Shown here: in pieces, positions 20,836 through 30,801 of the stretch
How positions within the stretch are numbered: the first letter of the stretch is position 1
Layout: the number at the start of each line of letters is the position of its first letter
NCBI GenBank assembly: GCA_003263775.1
Contig: JYJJ01000064.1
Span: forward strand, 1-64,000
Reading direction: 5' to 3'
Source of the DNA: Vibrio maritimus
GTDB lineage: Bacteria > Pseudomonadota > Gammaproteobacteria > Enterobacterales > Vibrionaceae
DNA: 64,000 nucleotides
Made by a program: the position numbers and the translations under genes
The notes under the pieces: model-generated
Database searches by the model: none
What the model was told of the DNA's origin: nothing
Seen by the model: only the letters and a program-made list of their open reading frames with translations

Positions 20836-21369
20836 TTACTGATTGTCGTGGACAAGCGAAGCGTCACTATCGAGTTGTTCGAACAGTGCCATGTCACGGC
20901 TGGTCATCAGTTTTTGGATGTGAATTAGAATAAGCATGAGCTCGCTTTGCGAAGCGAGCCCTTGAATGTATTTGGTATCAAGGGCGCCAGCAAAGTCGGG
21001 GGCGGGCTGTATGTCGTTGGCATCGATGGCCACTACATCGGCGACGCTATCGACCACAATGCCAACGATGCGCTCACCAATATTGAGAATAATGACGACG
21101 GTCATGTCGTGATAGCGTACATCTTCAAGCTGAAACTTGATCCGCATATCTACAATGGGTATCACCACGCCACGAAGGTTCATGACCCCTTTGATGTAGG
21201 GTGGCATGTTGGCGATGGCAGTTACTTGACTGTAAGTAATGATCTCTTGAACCGTGAGAATATCGATGCCGTAATATTCTTCACCAAGCCAAAAGGTTAA
21301 GTAGCCTTTTGCGTCGGATTGGCTGTCGTTGTCGGAGGCGCTGTTCACTATTTTCGCTCCTATTTCCAA
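20836..21369 (-). CDS. cheW: CheW-like coupling protein
   Basis: A 177-residue single CheW domain with the canonical GEEYYGIDILTVQEI and VMNLRGVVIPIVD segments. It bridges receptor and CheA. The stop lies 11 bp before the receptor start, within the same operon. Sequence is intact with no unusual feature apart from a longer C-terminal tail after the domain. Confidence 0.92.
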   Translation of the reverse strand: MEIGAKIVNSASDNDSQSDAKGYLTFWLGEEYYGIDILTVQEIITYSQVTAIANMPPYIKGVMNLRGVVIPIVDMRIKFQLEDVRYHDMTVVIILNIGERIVGIVVDSVADVVAIDANDIQPAPDFAGALDTKYIQGLASQSELMLILIHIQKLMTSRDMALFEQLDSDASLVHDNQ

Positions 21370-21495
21370 AGTGGTTATCCGTTGTATTGGGTTAATGTCA
21401 CTCTTAAGGCGAGCACATTATGAGCAATAAACTGATAGAGTTGAAAATAGTCTAGGAAATAGTTGGCTTATACCAAGTTAACTTGTTGATAGCGG

Positions 21496-23630
21496 TTATT
21501 TGCTGTGCAAGGTATCGGGCTGGCGAACCAAATCGGCGACATCCAAGATCAGCGAGACTCGCCCGTCCCCCATGATAGTGGCGCCGGAAACACAAGGGAT
21601 TTTGCGAAAGTTGTTTTCTAGGTTTTTAACCACCACTTGCTGCTGCCCGAGTAGGCTATCAACAAATAAGGCAATGGTTTTGCTGCCGTGTTCGAGCAGC
21701 ACCATAATGCCATCGCTAAGTTCGGTGATGTCGGTGTCTAGATTGAAGAAGTTATGCAATCGAAGCACTGGGATGTAATCATCGTGTACTTTGATCATGG
21801 TTTCGCCGCTATTAAGTTTTTTGAGATCGTGCTGTTTCGGTTGCAGCGACTCGACAATATTCGACAATGGAATGATGTAGACATGCTCACCGACACTGAT
21901 CGACATCCCTTCGAGTATGGCAAGGGTGAGCGGCAATCGGATCGACATTCTCGTGCCCACCCCGAGAGTGGAGCTTATTTCTACTGTGCCCCCATGCTAG
22001 CGATATTGCGTTTGACTACGTCCATACCGACACCTCGACCAGAGACTTCGGTGACTTGTTCTGCTGTTGAGAAACCGGCAGAAAAGATCAATTGAAATAT
22101 GTCCTGCTCGCTCATGTTTTGAGGCAGTGTCAGCCCGTTATTTTTGGCTTTGGTGAGGATTTTTTGTGGATCGATGCCTGCACCGTCATCATCGACATGA
22201 ACAATGACGTCACCTCCGCGATACACCGCAGACAATGTGATCGTGCCGTGGGAGGCTTTGTTGAGTGTCGCTCTTTGCTCTGGCGCTTCGATACCATGGT
22301 CAATACTATTGCGAACCAAATGAGTGAGCGGATCGACCAACATTTCGAGCAGTCCTTTGTCGAGCTGTGTTTGCTCACCCTCGATGTTGAGCTGAATCTC
22401 TTTTTTCAGGGCGTGGGAAAGATCTCGTACGATACGTGGAAAACGACCAAAAACGGTGCCGATGGGCATCATGCGTACCGACATGACGGTGGCTTGAAGA
22501 TCTCTGGTATTCGCCTCTAGCTGGTTGAGTCTACCGGCAAGCAGTTCGTTGCTGTTTAGCCCTAAATCGAAGGTGAGTTTTTGCAACATAGATTGAGTGA
22601 TGATGAGCTCACCCACTTGGTTGATGAGCTGATCGACTTTTTGCGTGCTCACCCGAATTGAGGTTGACTCCAGAGATTTGGTCGCAGGGATTGCGCGTTG
22701 ATTGCTGGCGGTTTTTTTCGGTTGTGATGAGGGCGTAGGGGACGGTGCTGGTTCAGGGTTAGGGAGTATTTTGCTTCGCCATTGGTTTATTTTTTTCTCC
22801 ACTAGCTCGGCTTTCATTGGCTTTAACAGGTAATCATCCATTCCTGTTTTTATACATCTTTGCTGTTCTTCATCTCCCGTCATTGCGGTCATGGCGATAA
22901 TAGTTACGCTCTTGTGTGTCTCTCCCGCCGCGCCTTGTCGTATCTTTTCAGTCGCTTGATATCCATCCATAACCGGCATTTGGCAATCGAGGAGAATCAG
23001 TTGGAAAGGCTCGTCTTGCGAGGCCTTTAAGATCTCTAGTGCATGCTCGCCATTTTCTGCAACCTCTACGGAACTAAAGCCAATCTTGTTTAAAGTGAAA
23101 CTGGCGACTTTTTGTATCACCTTACTGTCTTCAACCAACAGGACTTTGATGGTTGATTTTTCCGCAGCGGACAAGGGGACGTTGGTGGAGAAAGGGGCGG
23201 CTTCTGAATTTGCTGGTGGACTCTCTGGCGACACGGTTGCGCGCTGCAGCTCATCACACAGAGTAACGATTTGCGATTTGAATGACGCTGAGTCGTGATC
23301 GGCTTGATATGAGCCTTTGAGTACGTCGAGCAAGTCACGGGCATTAAGCAGAGCATCAACAACGGCTTGGGTGAGGGTAATTTGATGATTGCGTAGCTTA
23401 TCAAGTAAGTTCTCGAGAACGTGGCTGACGTGAGTAATATCGTCAAAACCAAAAATACCAGAACCACCTTTTATCGAGTGAACTGCCCGAAAAATAGCGT
23501 TGAGTTTATCTGCCAAGTCAGACTCGTCATCATTTTGGTTCATTTCAAGTAACAGGGATTCCATCTCTTCAAGATGTTCAGCCATTTCTTCAAAGAAAAT
23601 GAGTTCGAATTGTTGGTTAGATTCCGACAT
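21496..23630 (-). CDS. cheA: CheA-type kinase with an internal receiver domain (frameshift near 21991)
   Basis: Order: P1/Hpt with phospho-His51 (AVHSIKGGSG), a full receiver domain (about 162-285; Asp215 in LLDCQMPVMDG, Lys in LLKPM), a Pro-rich linker, P3 dimerisation, P4 ATPase with HLVRNSIDHG and GRGVGMD, and a C-terminal CheW-like P5. The receiver sits where P2, the CheY/CheB docking domain, normally lies. The ATG at 23630 follows AGGAAG. A five-C run at 21989-21993 breaks the frame; adding one base gives 711 residues. With no cheY in the operon, the internal receiver may be the main phosphate acceptor or sink. Confidence 0.9.
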
Positions 23631-23820
23631 CGCACATTGCTTCCTGCATTCTGAGAGTCTGTGAGCGTTCAAAATGGTGATGAACAGTCTTCAGCAAAAA
23701 GGAAAAAGGTTACATATCAGTATGGTTGGCAATAGGGATATGTTCAATTGCGTTCATTATCAAGGGGTAGGCGAGGGCGTTGGAGTTACGCTAGTGTGGC
23801 GGCAAAATGGAGGCAATTGA

Positions 23821-23848
23821 GCGCGCCATTTAAGAGAGTACGGCGCGC
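23821..23848. other. perfect GC-rich inverted repeat before cheA
   Basis: GCGCGCC and GGCGCGC, 7 bp each, are separated by 14 bp in the gap between the 84-residue gene and cheA. No U-tract follows on the transcribed strand. It could be an attenuator-like hairpin or a processing site that separates expression of the first gene from the rest. Confidence 0.4.
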
Positions 23849-23869
23849 AGAATCTATGTGTTGGTCAAC

Positions 23870-24124
23870 TTACCCAAGCAGGATGGAGGTTTCCAAAACG
23901 TGCTGGGCATTGTCCAGTAGCTGCGGATATTTGGTCATCAATTGTTTGTATTTGTCATCGATAGACTCAAGAGCACGCATCGCTCCAAACATTTCCACCG
24001 TTTGCTCTGGCTGCAGGCTGAGAAGCGTTTTCAAAGCGTCTAGGGAAATGTGGTTTGCTGATTCGACTTTAGCGATCGCACCGTCGATCATTTCGAGGGT
24101 AATGTGAGAGTTGTTATTGTTCAT
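23870..24124 (-). CDS. 84-residue protein of unknown function heading the chemosensory operon
   Basis: I do not recognise this family. The 84 residues are mostly helical by composition, with a central LQPEQTVEMFGAMRALESIDDKYKQ-like amphipathic stretch but no cysteines, signal peptide or membrane helix. It is transcribed toward cheA with a 239-bp gap. A small helical adaptor for the kinase or receptor would fit its place, but this is only context. Confidence 0.55.
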   Translation of the reverse strand: MNNNNSHITLEMIDGAIAKVESANHISLDALKTLLSLQPEQTVEMFGAMRALESIDDKYKQLMTKYPQLLDNAQHVLETSILLG

Positions 24125-24236
24125 TATCAGGCTTTTATATTGAGAGCGATGTTAGATCTTAATGATCTCAAGATTTCGTGTTGCGAGATGTTAATCTTGT
24201 TGCACGCGTTTTACCTTGATTCGGATCATGGACAGC

Positions 24237-25971
24237 TTAATCATCAAACAACAAATTGATCGCAACGCCCATCATCACAAGACCTGCAATCGGTCCCATT
24301 ACACCCATTGGTGCCCGTTCTATATAGGTAAGTTCTCCGCAATCATCAACCCCCACTCTGGTGAAGGAGGCTTAGCACCGAGACCAATGAAGCTAAGTGC
24401 CGTCAGGCTCAAGGTAATGACTGGCAGCCTTAGCAATGCGTGTCTGAGTAGTGGTGGAAGAACGTAAGGTAAAATGTAATGTCTCAAGACTTTTACGCGC
24501 CCTGTTCCCCAAATGGGTGCTAAGTGAGTGTAGGGCTGTGCTTTGGCTTCACTAATAAGGCTTGAACAATGTGCTGCTAGCGGTGCCCAAGACACAAAGA
24601 CGATGGCGATCATGGCGCTACTCGGATGCATCCCGGTCAAACCCGCAACAAGCAGACCCGCAATGATGTACGGTACACCTTTGGTAATCTCGATAAGGCC
24701 TTGGCTAATACGAGTGTTGAAACCCAATAGAATGCCAACGAGGAGGCTCAGTAAAGTGGCAATGAAGCCTTCTTTGAAGGTCGATAGCATGCCTGCGCCA
24801 ATTCGAGCCATTAAGTCTCTTCCGATGCCATCAGCTCCTAGTGGCGCTTCAAGGCTTGGAGCAGCCAATCTAACGTATTGACTAGTATAAGGATCAGCAA
24901 CCAGAGACCAACCCACAACAAGGATTAGCACAGCAAAGATAGAGTAGGCAGTAAGGCGTTTTCCTTTACTCGAAGTAAACGAGAACGTTGAGTGGCTACT
25001 GATTAATTTTCCGCTCTTTAAGCTGTGCCCAAGAAGCCATTGCTGGATGAGCAGACCGATACTGCTAATAAATATCGAGATCAATAGTAGAACTAAAAGC
25101 CCACCTTGTAGCATCGGTAAATCTTGTGCTTTTGCCGCCCCTAGAATCAGCCGGCCAATACCTGGAATTGAGAAAATCTGTTCAACCGCAACCGCCCCGC
25201 CAGTCAAACCAATCATGATCATCGAAATCTGCGGAATCAGGCTGCTTATGGCTCGCTTTATTGCAAACCGTAAGATTTGGTTAGGACTTACATTCGCGCT
25301 CAACCAAGTAATGACCCAAGGTTCATTCAGTACCCGCTGTAAGCTGTCTCTAAGCAATCGACTAAACAATCCACTTGCCGGCAGCGCTAATGCGAAGCTA
25401 GGTAGCCAAATGTGTTGCCAGCTTTGCCATCCATAAGGCGGGAAAAGACCTAACCAAATAGATAGAGTAAGGATCAGCACTGAGGCTACCACATACTCTG
25501 GCAGCGATATGAGTACCGTGCTTAAGCTATTGTGGGTTTGATTGAGCTTATTAGCTTTCCATCGATAGAGCGTGTTCAGTAAACCAAGACCGCACAGTAA
25601 AAACGTCAGCCCAAGTGCGACTGACATTAACAAAAGAGAGGTAGACAATGTCTGCTGAATGCCCTCTGAGACTGATGTGCCATCAATCCAAGATACCCCT
25701 AAGTCGCCGTGAAGAGCATCTCCCAGCCAATCGAGCAGCCTTTCTGTGGCAGAACGGTCGAGTTGAAGATCCTCTCTCACAGCCGCAAGTGCTTCAGGCG
25801 TCAACATATGTTGCTGACCTACTCGCGCTCGGAGAATGGATTGGCTTGGGTCAATACCGGCAATGTCCGGCATCAAGCAACAAGAATCACAACGACAACA
25901 AGAGAAGCTAAGCGCGATAGCCAAGGGGCAATCGCGCTCAGCGACAGTCTAGGGGCACCAACAGACATCAT
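24237..25971 (-). CDS. fused double permease of an Opp/Nik-type ABC importer (two frameshifts)
   Basis: One chain carries both membrane subunits of a peptide/nickel-type importer. The first DppB-like half (about 1-310) ends after the EQIFSIPGIGR loop. The second DppC-like half starts near 330, with LGADGIGRD and the coupling segment before LSFIGLGAKPPSPEWG. Such subunits are usually separate genes. Frame breaks near 25875 and 24321 each need one base; the restored protein is 578 residues, starting at the ATG at 25971, 5 bp from the binding-protein stop. It forms the last gene of a Zur-boxed operon. I see no break between the two halves, so the fusion looks genuine. Confidence 0.82.
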
Positions 25972-25976
25972 TGGGT

Positions 25977-27482
25977 TTAGTTTACCTTGGTTTGAGCGTT
26001 GATTAGACGACGCTCACTCGGGTCACGGACTGCATCTGTTACGCGCGCACTTTCACCTTGAACCACACGCTCGTGAAGCAGCGGGATCGCAGCGAATTCA
26101 CCAAGAATCTTCTGCTCAGCAGCAATGATCGCTTTTTGACGCTGTTCACCAAGAGGCTGCAAGTCTGCGTGAGTCAGTGCTTCATCTACGGTTTCAGAGC
26201 AGAACTGACCTAGATTGAATGAACCTTCACAGCCAAAGTCACTTTGCATGTAAGCCACAGGGTCACCTGAGTCTAGTACAGTTGCACGTGACAGGATGAA
26301 CGCATCGAACTTGCCAGAAAGTGCATCGTTTTCGATTTGCGCGTACTCGCGGATATCAAGCTCAACTTGGAAACCTGCTGCTTCTAGCTGCTGCTTAAGT
26401 AGTGCTGCAACTTCTGGTAGCTCTGCACGGTCAGTAAAGGTACCGATAACGATTTTCTCACCGTTGGCTTTTTTACCTTCTTCTAGAGGTGCTGCTTCTG
26501 GACGGATTGGTGCAGCCCAAGCGAGAGCTGGACCTAGTAGGCCTTCTGCGATATCGGCATGGTTTTCGTAAACGGTACGAATGATCTGCTCGCGGTCAAC
26601 TGCAGCTGCCGCTACTTTACGAAGCTTAAGCTGACTGAATACTTCAGACTTGTTGTTGAGGTAAAGGGTGTTGGTGCGCGGCATAGCGACTTCGTGGAGT
26701 AGGTTTTCATCCAGTGTCGCGATTTGGGATACAGGAACCGCTTCTACAACGTCAGCCGTACCGGTGCGAAGTGCGGCAGCGCGAGCGAAGCCGTTTGGTA
26801 CGTATTCTGCGATAACCGTTTCAATCTTGGCTTTCTCGCCCCAGTACCCATCGAAGCGCTCTAATTTTGCGCTGGTGGTGCCATTGATTTCTACTAGTTC
26901 GAATGGACCAGTACCTGCACCTGTTGGGATGACGCGGCCGTTATCTTGATATGCGCTGGTAGCCAGAATGGCTAATTGAGGGCTTGATAGTCGGCTTGGA
27001 AGCAGTGGGTCGTTGAAGGTTGTTTTAATCTCAACATGGTTTGCATCTAACGCAGTAACTTCAAGGTCAATACCATCTAGAATACGCGGCTTTGGCGCAG
27101 CATCGAGTGCTTTCTGAAGTGAGTTTACGACAGCATTGGCATCCAGCATTGAACCGTCGTGGAATTTAACGCCTTTACGAATCGTAAAGTGCCAAGTTAA
27201 TGGATCAACTTGTTCCCATGCCGTTGCAAGCATTGGCTCGGCTTCTGATTTTGGCGTTAGGTTGATAAGCGTTTCCGCTGTACTCCAACGAGAGAGCTTG
27301 AAAGCATCGTCCGAAAGTGGCGATAGACCCGTGCGTGGTGGCTGCATCATAGCCACACGAATCTCAGATTTTACCGCTGTGTCGACTGCTGTATTTTGAG
27401 CCTCTTGTTTAGAATCAAAACAGCCTGTTAATGGCAAAGCTAAAGCAAGCGCACATGCTAATTTAATGGAATGGAAACGCAT
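25977..27482 (-). CDS. ABC importer substrate-binding lipoprotein (SBP_bac_5)
   Basis: A 501-residue family-5 binding protein. The signal ends in the lipobox LTGC (Cys near residue 21), so it is membrane-tethered. Core motifs such as WHFTIRKGVKFHDGS and TGPFELVE are typical of peptide, nickel and metallophore binders. It follows two ATPase genes and precedes the fused permease. A Zur-like box at the operon head suggests a zinc-related ligand, for example a zinc chelate, instead of a plain peptide. That is inference. Confidence 0.85.
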   Translation of the reverse strand: MRFHSIKLACALALALPLTGCFDSKQEAQNTAVDTAVKSEIRVAMMQPPRTGLSPLSDDAFKLSRWSTAETLINLTPKSEAEPMLATAWEQVDPLTWHFTIRKGVKFHDGSMLDANAVVNSLQKALDAAPKPRILDGIDLEVTALDANHVEIKTTFNDPLLPSRLSSPQLAILATSAYQDNGRVIPTGAGTGPFELVEINGTTSAKLERFDGYWGEKAKIETVIAEYVPNGFARAAALRTGTADVVEAVPVSQIATLDENLLHEVAMPRTNTLYLNNKSEVFSQLKLRKVAAAAVDREQIIRTVYENHADIAEGLLGPALAWAAPIRPEAAPLEEGKKANGEKIVIGTFTDRAELPEVAALLKQQLEAAGFQVELDIREYAQIENDALSGKFDAFILSRATVLDSGDPVAYMQSDFGCEGSFNLGQFCSETVDEALTHADLQPLGEQRQKAIIAAEQKILGEFAAIPLLHERVVQGESARVTDAVRDPSERRLINAQTKVN

Positions 27483-27494
27483 TGTGAGTGTTCT

Positions 27495-28349
27495 CTATAG
27501 TATTTGTGAGTTGGTGTTGTGTTTGTTTATCGCTGAGGACAGCGACTGGGCGTGGATTAACGCCTTGGTCGTTGGGTGAGTAGGGTTGTTCATAATGCGC
27601 TTAGCGTCATCATGCTCCACTACCTGACCCCGGTCTAAGACCATGATGTCATCACACAACGCATTGGCTGCGCCAAGGTCGTGCGTAACTAAAATAAGTT
27701 TTAATTTTCTTTGCTGCTTGAGCGTGTTGATCAGGTCAATAAGTCGCTGGCGGTTGACAGGATCAAGGCTGCTGGTTGGTTCATCGGCAACCAATAGTTC
27801 GGGCTCTACAATAAGCGCTCGTGCAATGGCGACGCGCTGTGCTTGACCCGTGGAAAGCTGGTTTGGCGTGAGAGTCAAAAGTTCAGTTCGAAGCCCAACT
27901 TCTTCCAGTGCTCTTGTTGCTTTTTGTTGATGGTTACCTTTAATTCCTAGACTTTCCAACGGCTCAATTAAGATTTGAGCGACGGTGTAATAAGGGTTCA
28001 GGCTGGTATGCGGCTCTTGTGGAATCAGTTGGATCTGCTTACATAATTGAAGGCGCTCTTTACTCGATGCGATTGGCAGCGTGTGTCCCCTGACATTGAT
28101 GTTCCCCTCTTGTGGCGCTCGCAATCCAAACAAGAGCTCAATCATAGTAGATTTGCCTGCGCCAGAAGGGCCGACAATAGCGACGCTGCGTTCGAAAACC
28201 TTGAGTGACACCTTTTCTAGTGCTTTAAAAGGTTTACCACCCAACCATTTGGGTAGTGAGTAGTGGTGCACGCTAACGTGATCAAACTCGATATCCAATG
28301 TCGTAGTATTTTCAGGCGAGTCTGTAGACTCTAAAGTACAGACTTTCAT
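27495..28349 (-). CDS. ABC importer ATPase, second subunit
   Basis: A 284-residue ATPase of the OppF/DppF group: Walker A GPSGAGKST, signature LSTGQAQRVAIARAL, Walker B LLVADEPTSSLD. The signature reads LSTGQ instead of LSGGQ, which is tolerated in some family members. Its start overlaps the stop of the first ATPase (TAATG). It energises the fused permease together with the first subunit. Confidence 0.88.
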   Translation of the reverse strand: MKVCTLESTDSPENTTTLDIEFDHVSVHHYSLPKWLGGKPFKALEKVSLKVFERSVAIVGPSGAGKSTMIELLFGLRAPQEGNINVRGHTLPIASSKERLQLCKQIQLIPQEPHTSLNPYYTVAQILIEPLESLGIKGNHQQKATRALEEVGLRTELLTLTPNQLSTGQAQRVAIARALIVEPELLVADEPTSSLDPVNRQRLIDLINTLKQQRKLKLILVTHDLGAANALCDDIMVLDRGQVVEHDDAKRIMNNPTHPTTKALIHAQSLSSAINKHNTNSQIL

Positions 28350-29103
28350 TACATCAGCCCTCTCAGAGATTTACAGAAATCATGAGTACTGCACTCTAGG
28401 GCATGCCGTGGTTCACCGTAAGCAATCACGCGACCTTCATCAATAACCACCATTTTGTCGCAAGCGAGTGCACTATGGAGATCGTGTGTAATGAGAATGC
28501 CTGCCATGTTAGCCTCTCGCACACTTTCTCGAATCAAAGTCAGGATCTCTTGTTCAGTCACAGGATCCAGTGCACTCGTTGGTTCATCAGCAATCAGTAG
28601 GGACGCTTCGCTCAGCAAACCAATCGCAATACAGACTCGTTGCCTTTGACCGCCAGAAAGTTGGCTTGGCAACAGCTTGAGGATTGCTGAAGGATCAGAA
28701 AAACCTAGTCGCGTTAGTAAGCTACGATGGTGTCTCGGTCGCCAGCTTTAGGCTTGGTTCGCAAACGGGTATGCGCTAGCGTCAGTTGAGCTTCAACTGT
28801 TACAAGCGGATTGAGCGCTTGGAGCGCATCTTGGAAAATAAAAGCAGCGCGCTGCTCTGGTGGGCGTTCGATCAAAGGCACATTACATACGTTGACATTC
28901 GCCAACAAGATGTCGCCAGAGACTGACATCGACTCCGGAGTAAAACCAGCAATCGCTTTTGATAGCATAGACTTACCAATACCAGAAGGACCCATAACCG
29001 CCAGTATTTCGCCGGCAGCGATTTCAAACTGAATATCTTGGAACAAGGTTCGTTCTAGCGACTGGATGGAAAGCTGATTAACAGTAAGGATTGGGGTGCT
29101 CAC
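28349..29103 (-). CDS. ABC importer ATPase, first subunit (frameshift near 28722)
   Basis: OppD/DppD-like ATPase with Walker A GPSGIGKSM, signature LSGGQRQRV and Walker B LLIADEPTSALD. Walker A ends in Ser-Met where Ser/Thr-Thr/Ser is usual. A break near 28722 separates the Walker A half from the signature half; one base restores 251 residues. The apparent start is GTG at 29103. It lies 21 bp from the Zur-like box, so zinc status probably controls the entire four-gene operon. Confidence 0.82.
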
Positions 29104-29123
29104 GGAACGGCTCTAATGACTGA

Positions 29124-29138
29124 TGTTATAACGTAACA
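29124..29138. promoter_or_regulatory. Zur-like box upstream of ABC importer
   Basis: TGTTAT-AAC-GTAACA, five of six symmetric positions, in the same TGTTAT-N3-ATAACA form as the boxes at zur and the aspartoacylase. It is 21 bp before the GTG of the first ATPase gene, where binding would block transcription. A second partial dyad (CAATG-N4-CATTG) overlaps its right edge. Confidence 0.65.
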
Positions 29139-29226
29139 ATGGTAACATTGACACCGTTCGATGAGAAGTGGGATCCCAAGCTGATTTTGTCTCTTCTCAG
29201 CATCAAATAAGCTAACTGTTTAATTA

Positions 29227-29251
29227 AAAAGCGCTCTTAATGAGCGCTTTT
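29227..29251 (-). terminator. intrinsic terminator of the MATE gene
   Basis: GCGCTC-TTAAT-GAGCGC is flanked by A/T runs, so that on the minus strand a T-run follows. It begins right after the MATE stop and separates it from the ABC operon. Confidence 0.85.
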
Positions 29252-29252
29252 A

Positions 29253-30608
29253 TCAATTTACTTGAGCCATTTCTTCTGTGGATGACTGGGAGGCAGTTCT
29301 AAACTCAATGCACTTCTTTTTAACGTGGCCAATGAATGGATACAAGAAGGCAATACGGCCACAGTAGAACAGCGTAAAGGCGAGCCACAGCCCGTGATTA
29401 CCCCATAAATCGACACTAAATGCCTGAACAGCAATAAATACAGTCAGTGTCGCAATACTCGAGTCTCTCACTGGTCTTGTTGTTCCTGTTCCAGTAAAGA
29501 TACCGTAAACCGTTAACCCAAAACCTGCCACGAGGGGGAATACCAATAGCCACGGTGTCATTTGTTGGTACAAGTTGACGATCGAATCCAGGTTTGTGAA
29601 CAGATAAACCCATTGCGCTTGAAATAGAGCAAGGACGATCGTGAGCAAAACTATCAAACCTGCTGTCCATTGGAAATTGAGGATCAAAACGCGTTCTAGC
29701 ATTGATGGATTTTTCTCACCGACAGCTTTTCCAGCAAAGACACTCGATGCGTTTGCCACCCCGTCAAAAAGATAGCTGACGATGAATGTAATCTGCATCA
29801 AGATAGCGTTGGTCGCGAGTGTATCCGTACCAAGTTGAGCGCCCGTTCGTGCCATCATGTTGAAGAATATCAGCAAACACACCGTGCGCAGCAGCAGGTC
29901 GGTGTTTGATGAAACTATGGTCGAAAGATCGCTTCTGGACATCTTGGAAGCGGTCATGAGTGATGGCAACGATATTCCAGTCGTTCTCAAAACCAAGCAC
30001 ATACCAATGGCGAACATCACAATTTGAGAGATCAAGCTTGCATAGGCAACCCCTGCTACACCAAGGTCAAAGTAGAGCACAAAAACTGCATCGAGTACGA
30101 TGTTCAGAACGTTGCCAAAGACTTGGGTGTAGAGCGTCTCTTTCGCTTTCGCTTGCCCCATCAACCAGCCGATAACGGTGTAGTTGAGCAAAACAAAGGG
30201 AGCACCAAATATAAGAATTGAGAAGTAGATTTCTGCTTGTTGCGCTACACCTGCTTCGGGGTCAATGATCCAAAGAGCCCCTTGCCACAGCAAAGATTGC
30301 AACAGGATAAATATCAGTCCAACAGACGCTGCGAGCACAAATGGCCGCATCAGGCTGCTTGCCAGTAGGCTTTGATCACCTTTACCCAGAGCCATCGCAC
30401 TTTGACCCGTCGTGCTGACACGAAAGAAGCCAAACAACCAATACAAGGTGTTCATAATCACCGTACCGACGGCGACCCCAGCGATAAGTTCTGCAACGCC
30501 GAGTTGGCCAATGACAGCAGTATCGACTGCCCCAAGCAGTGGTTGCGTGACAGTAGAGATAATGAAGGGCAGGGCAATCTTGTAATAGTCTTTGTGAGAG
30601 ATAGTCAT
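29253..30608 (-). CDS. MATE-family efflux pump, DinF-like
   Basis: About 451 residues with 12 hydrophobic segments. The opening DYYKIALPFIISTVTQPLLGAVDTAVIG is the DinF-branch MATE N-terminus. The ATG at 30608 is preferred over the longer open frame from 30689, whose extra 27 residues do not fit the family. It has its own terminator and no Zur box in the short upstream region, so it may not belong to the zinc regulon despite its position. Confidence 0.85.
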   Translation of the reverse strand: MTISHKDYYKIALPFIISTVTQPLLGAVDTAVIGQLGVAELIAGVAVGTVIMNTLYWLFGFFRVSTTGQSAMALGKGDQSLLASSLMRPFVLAASVGLIFILLQSLLWQGALWIIDPEAGVAQQAEIYFSILIFGAPFVLLNYTVIGWLMGQAKAKETLYTQVFGNVLNIVLDAVFVLYFDLGVAGVAYASLISQIVMFAIGMCLVLRTTGISLPSLMTASKMSRSDLSTIVSSNTDLLLRTVCLLIFFNMMARTGAQLGTDTLATNAILMQITFIVSYLFDGVANASSVFAGKAVGEKNPSMLERVLILNFQWTAGLIVLLTIVLALFQAQWVYLFTNLDSIVNLYQQMTPWLLVFPLVAGFGLTVYGIFTGTGTTRPVRDSSIATLTVFIAVQAFSVDLWGNHGLWLAFTLFYCGRIAFLYPFIGHVKKKCIEFRTASQSSTEEMAQVN

Positions 30609-30740
30609 AGTAGAAAACAGAGCGTGCAGTGGTGATAATGAGATTGATTTGCGATAGTGAATGGTAGTGGTTTCTATGAACGGTGTCATTAAAATAATTG
30701 TGGGAATTGGTTGAAAGGTTAAAAAATCAGCAAGCAGAAT

Positions 30741-30767
30741 ACCGCCTAAGCGTTGGCATTAGGCGGT
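30741..30767 (-). terminator. hairpin after lipoprotein gene
   Basis: ACCGCCTAA (30741-30749) pairs with TTAGGCGGT (30759-30767), a 9-bp stem with a 9-nt loop. It lies between the lipoprotein stop and the MATE start region. The U-tract is weak. Confidence 0.6.
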
Positions 30768-30801
30768 GTTTGCGATGGTACTCAATACGTTAGGGGTGAA
30801 A

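Noticed and set aside
23821..23848. Intrinsic terminator between the 84-residue gene and cheA
   Set aside because: No U-tract follows on the transcribed strand; reported only as a hairpin.
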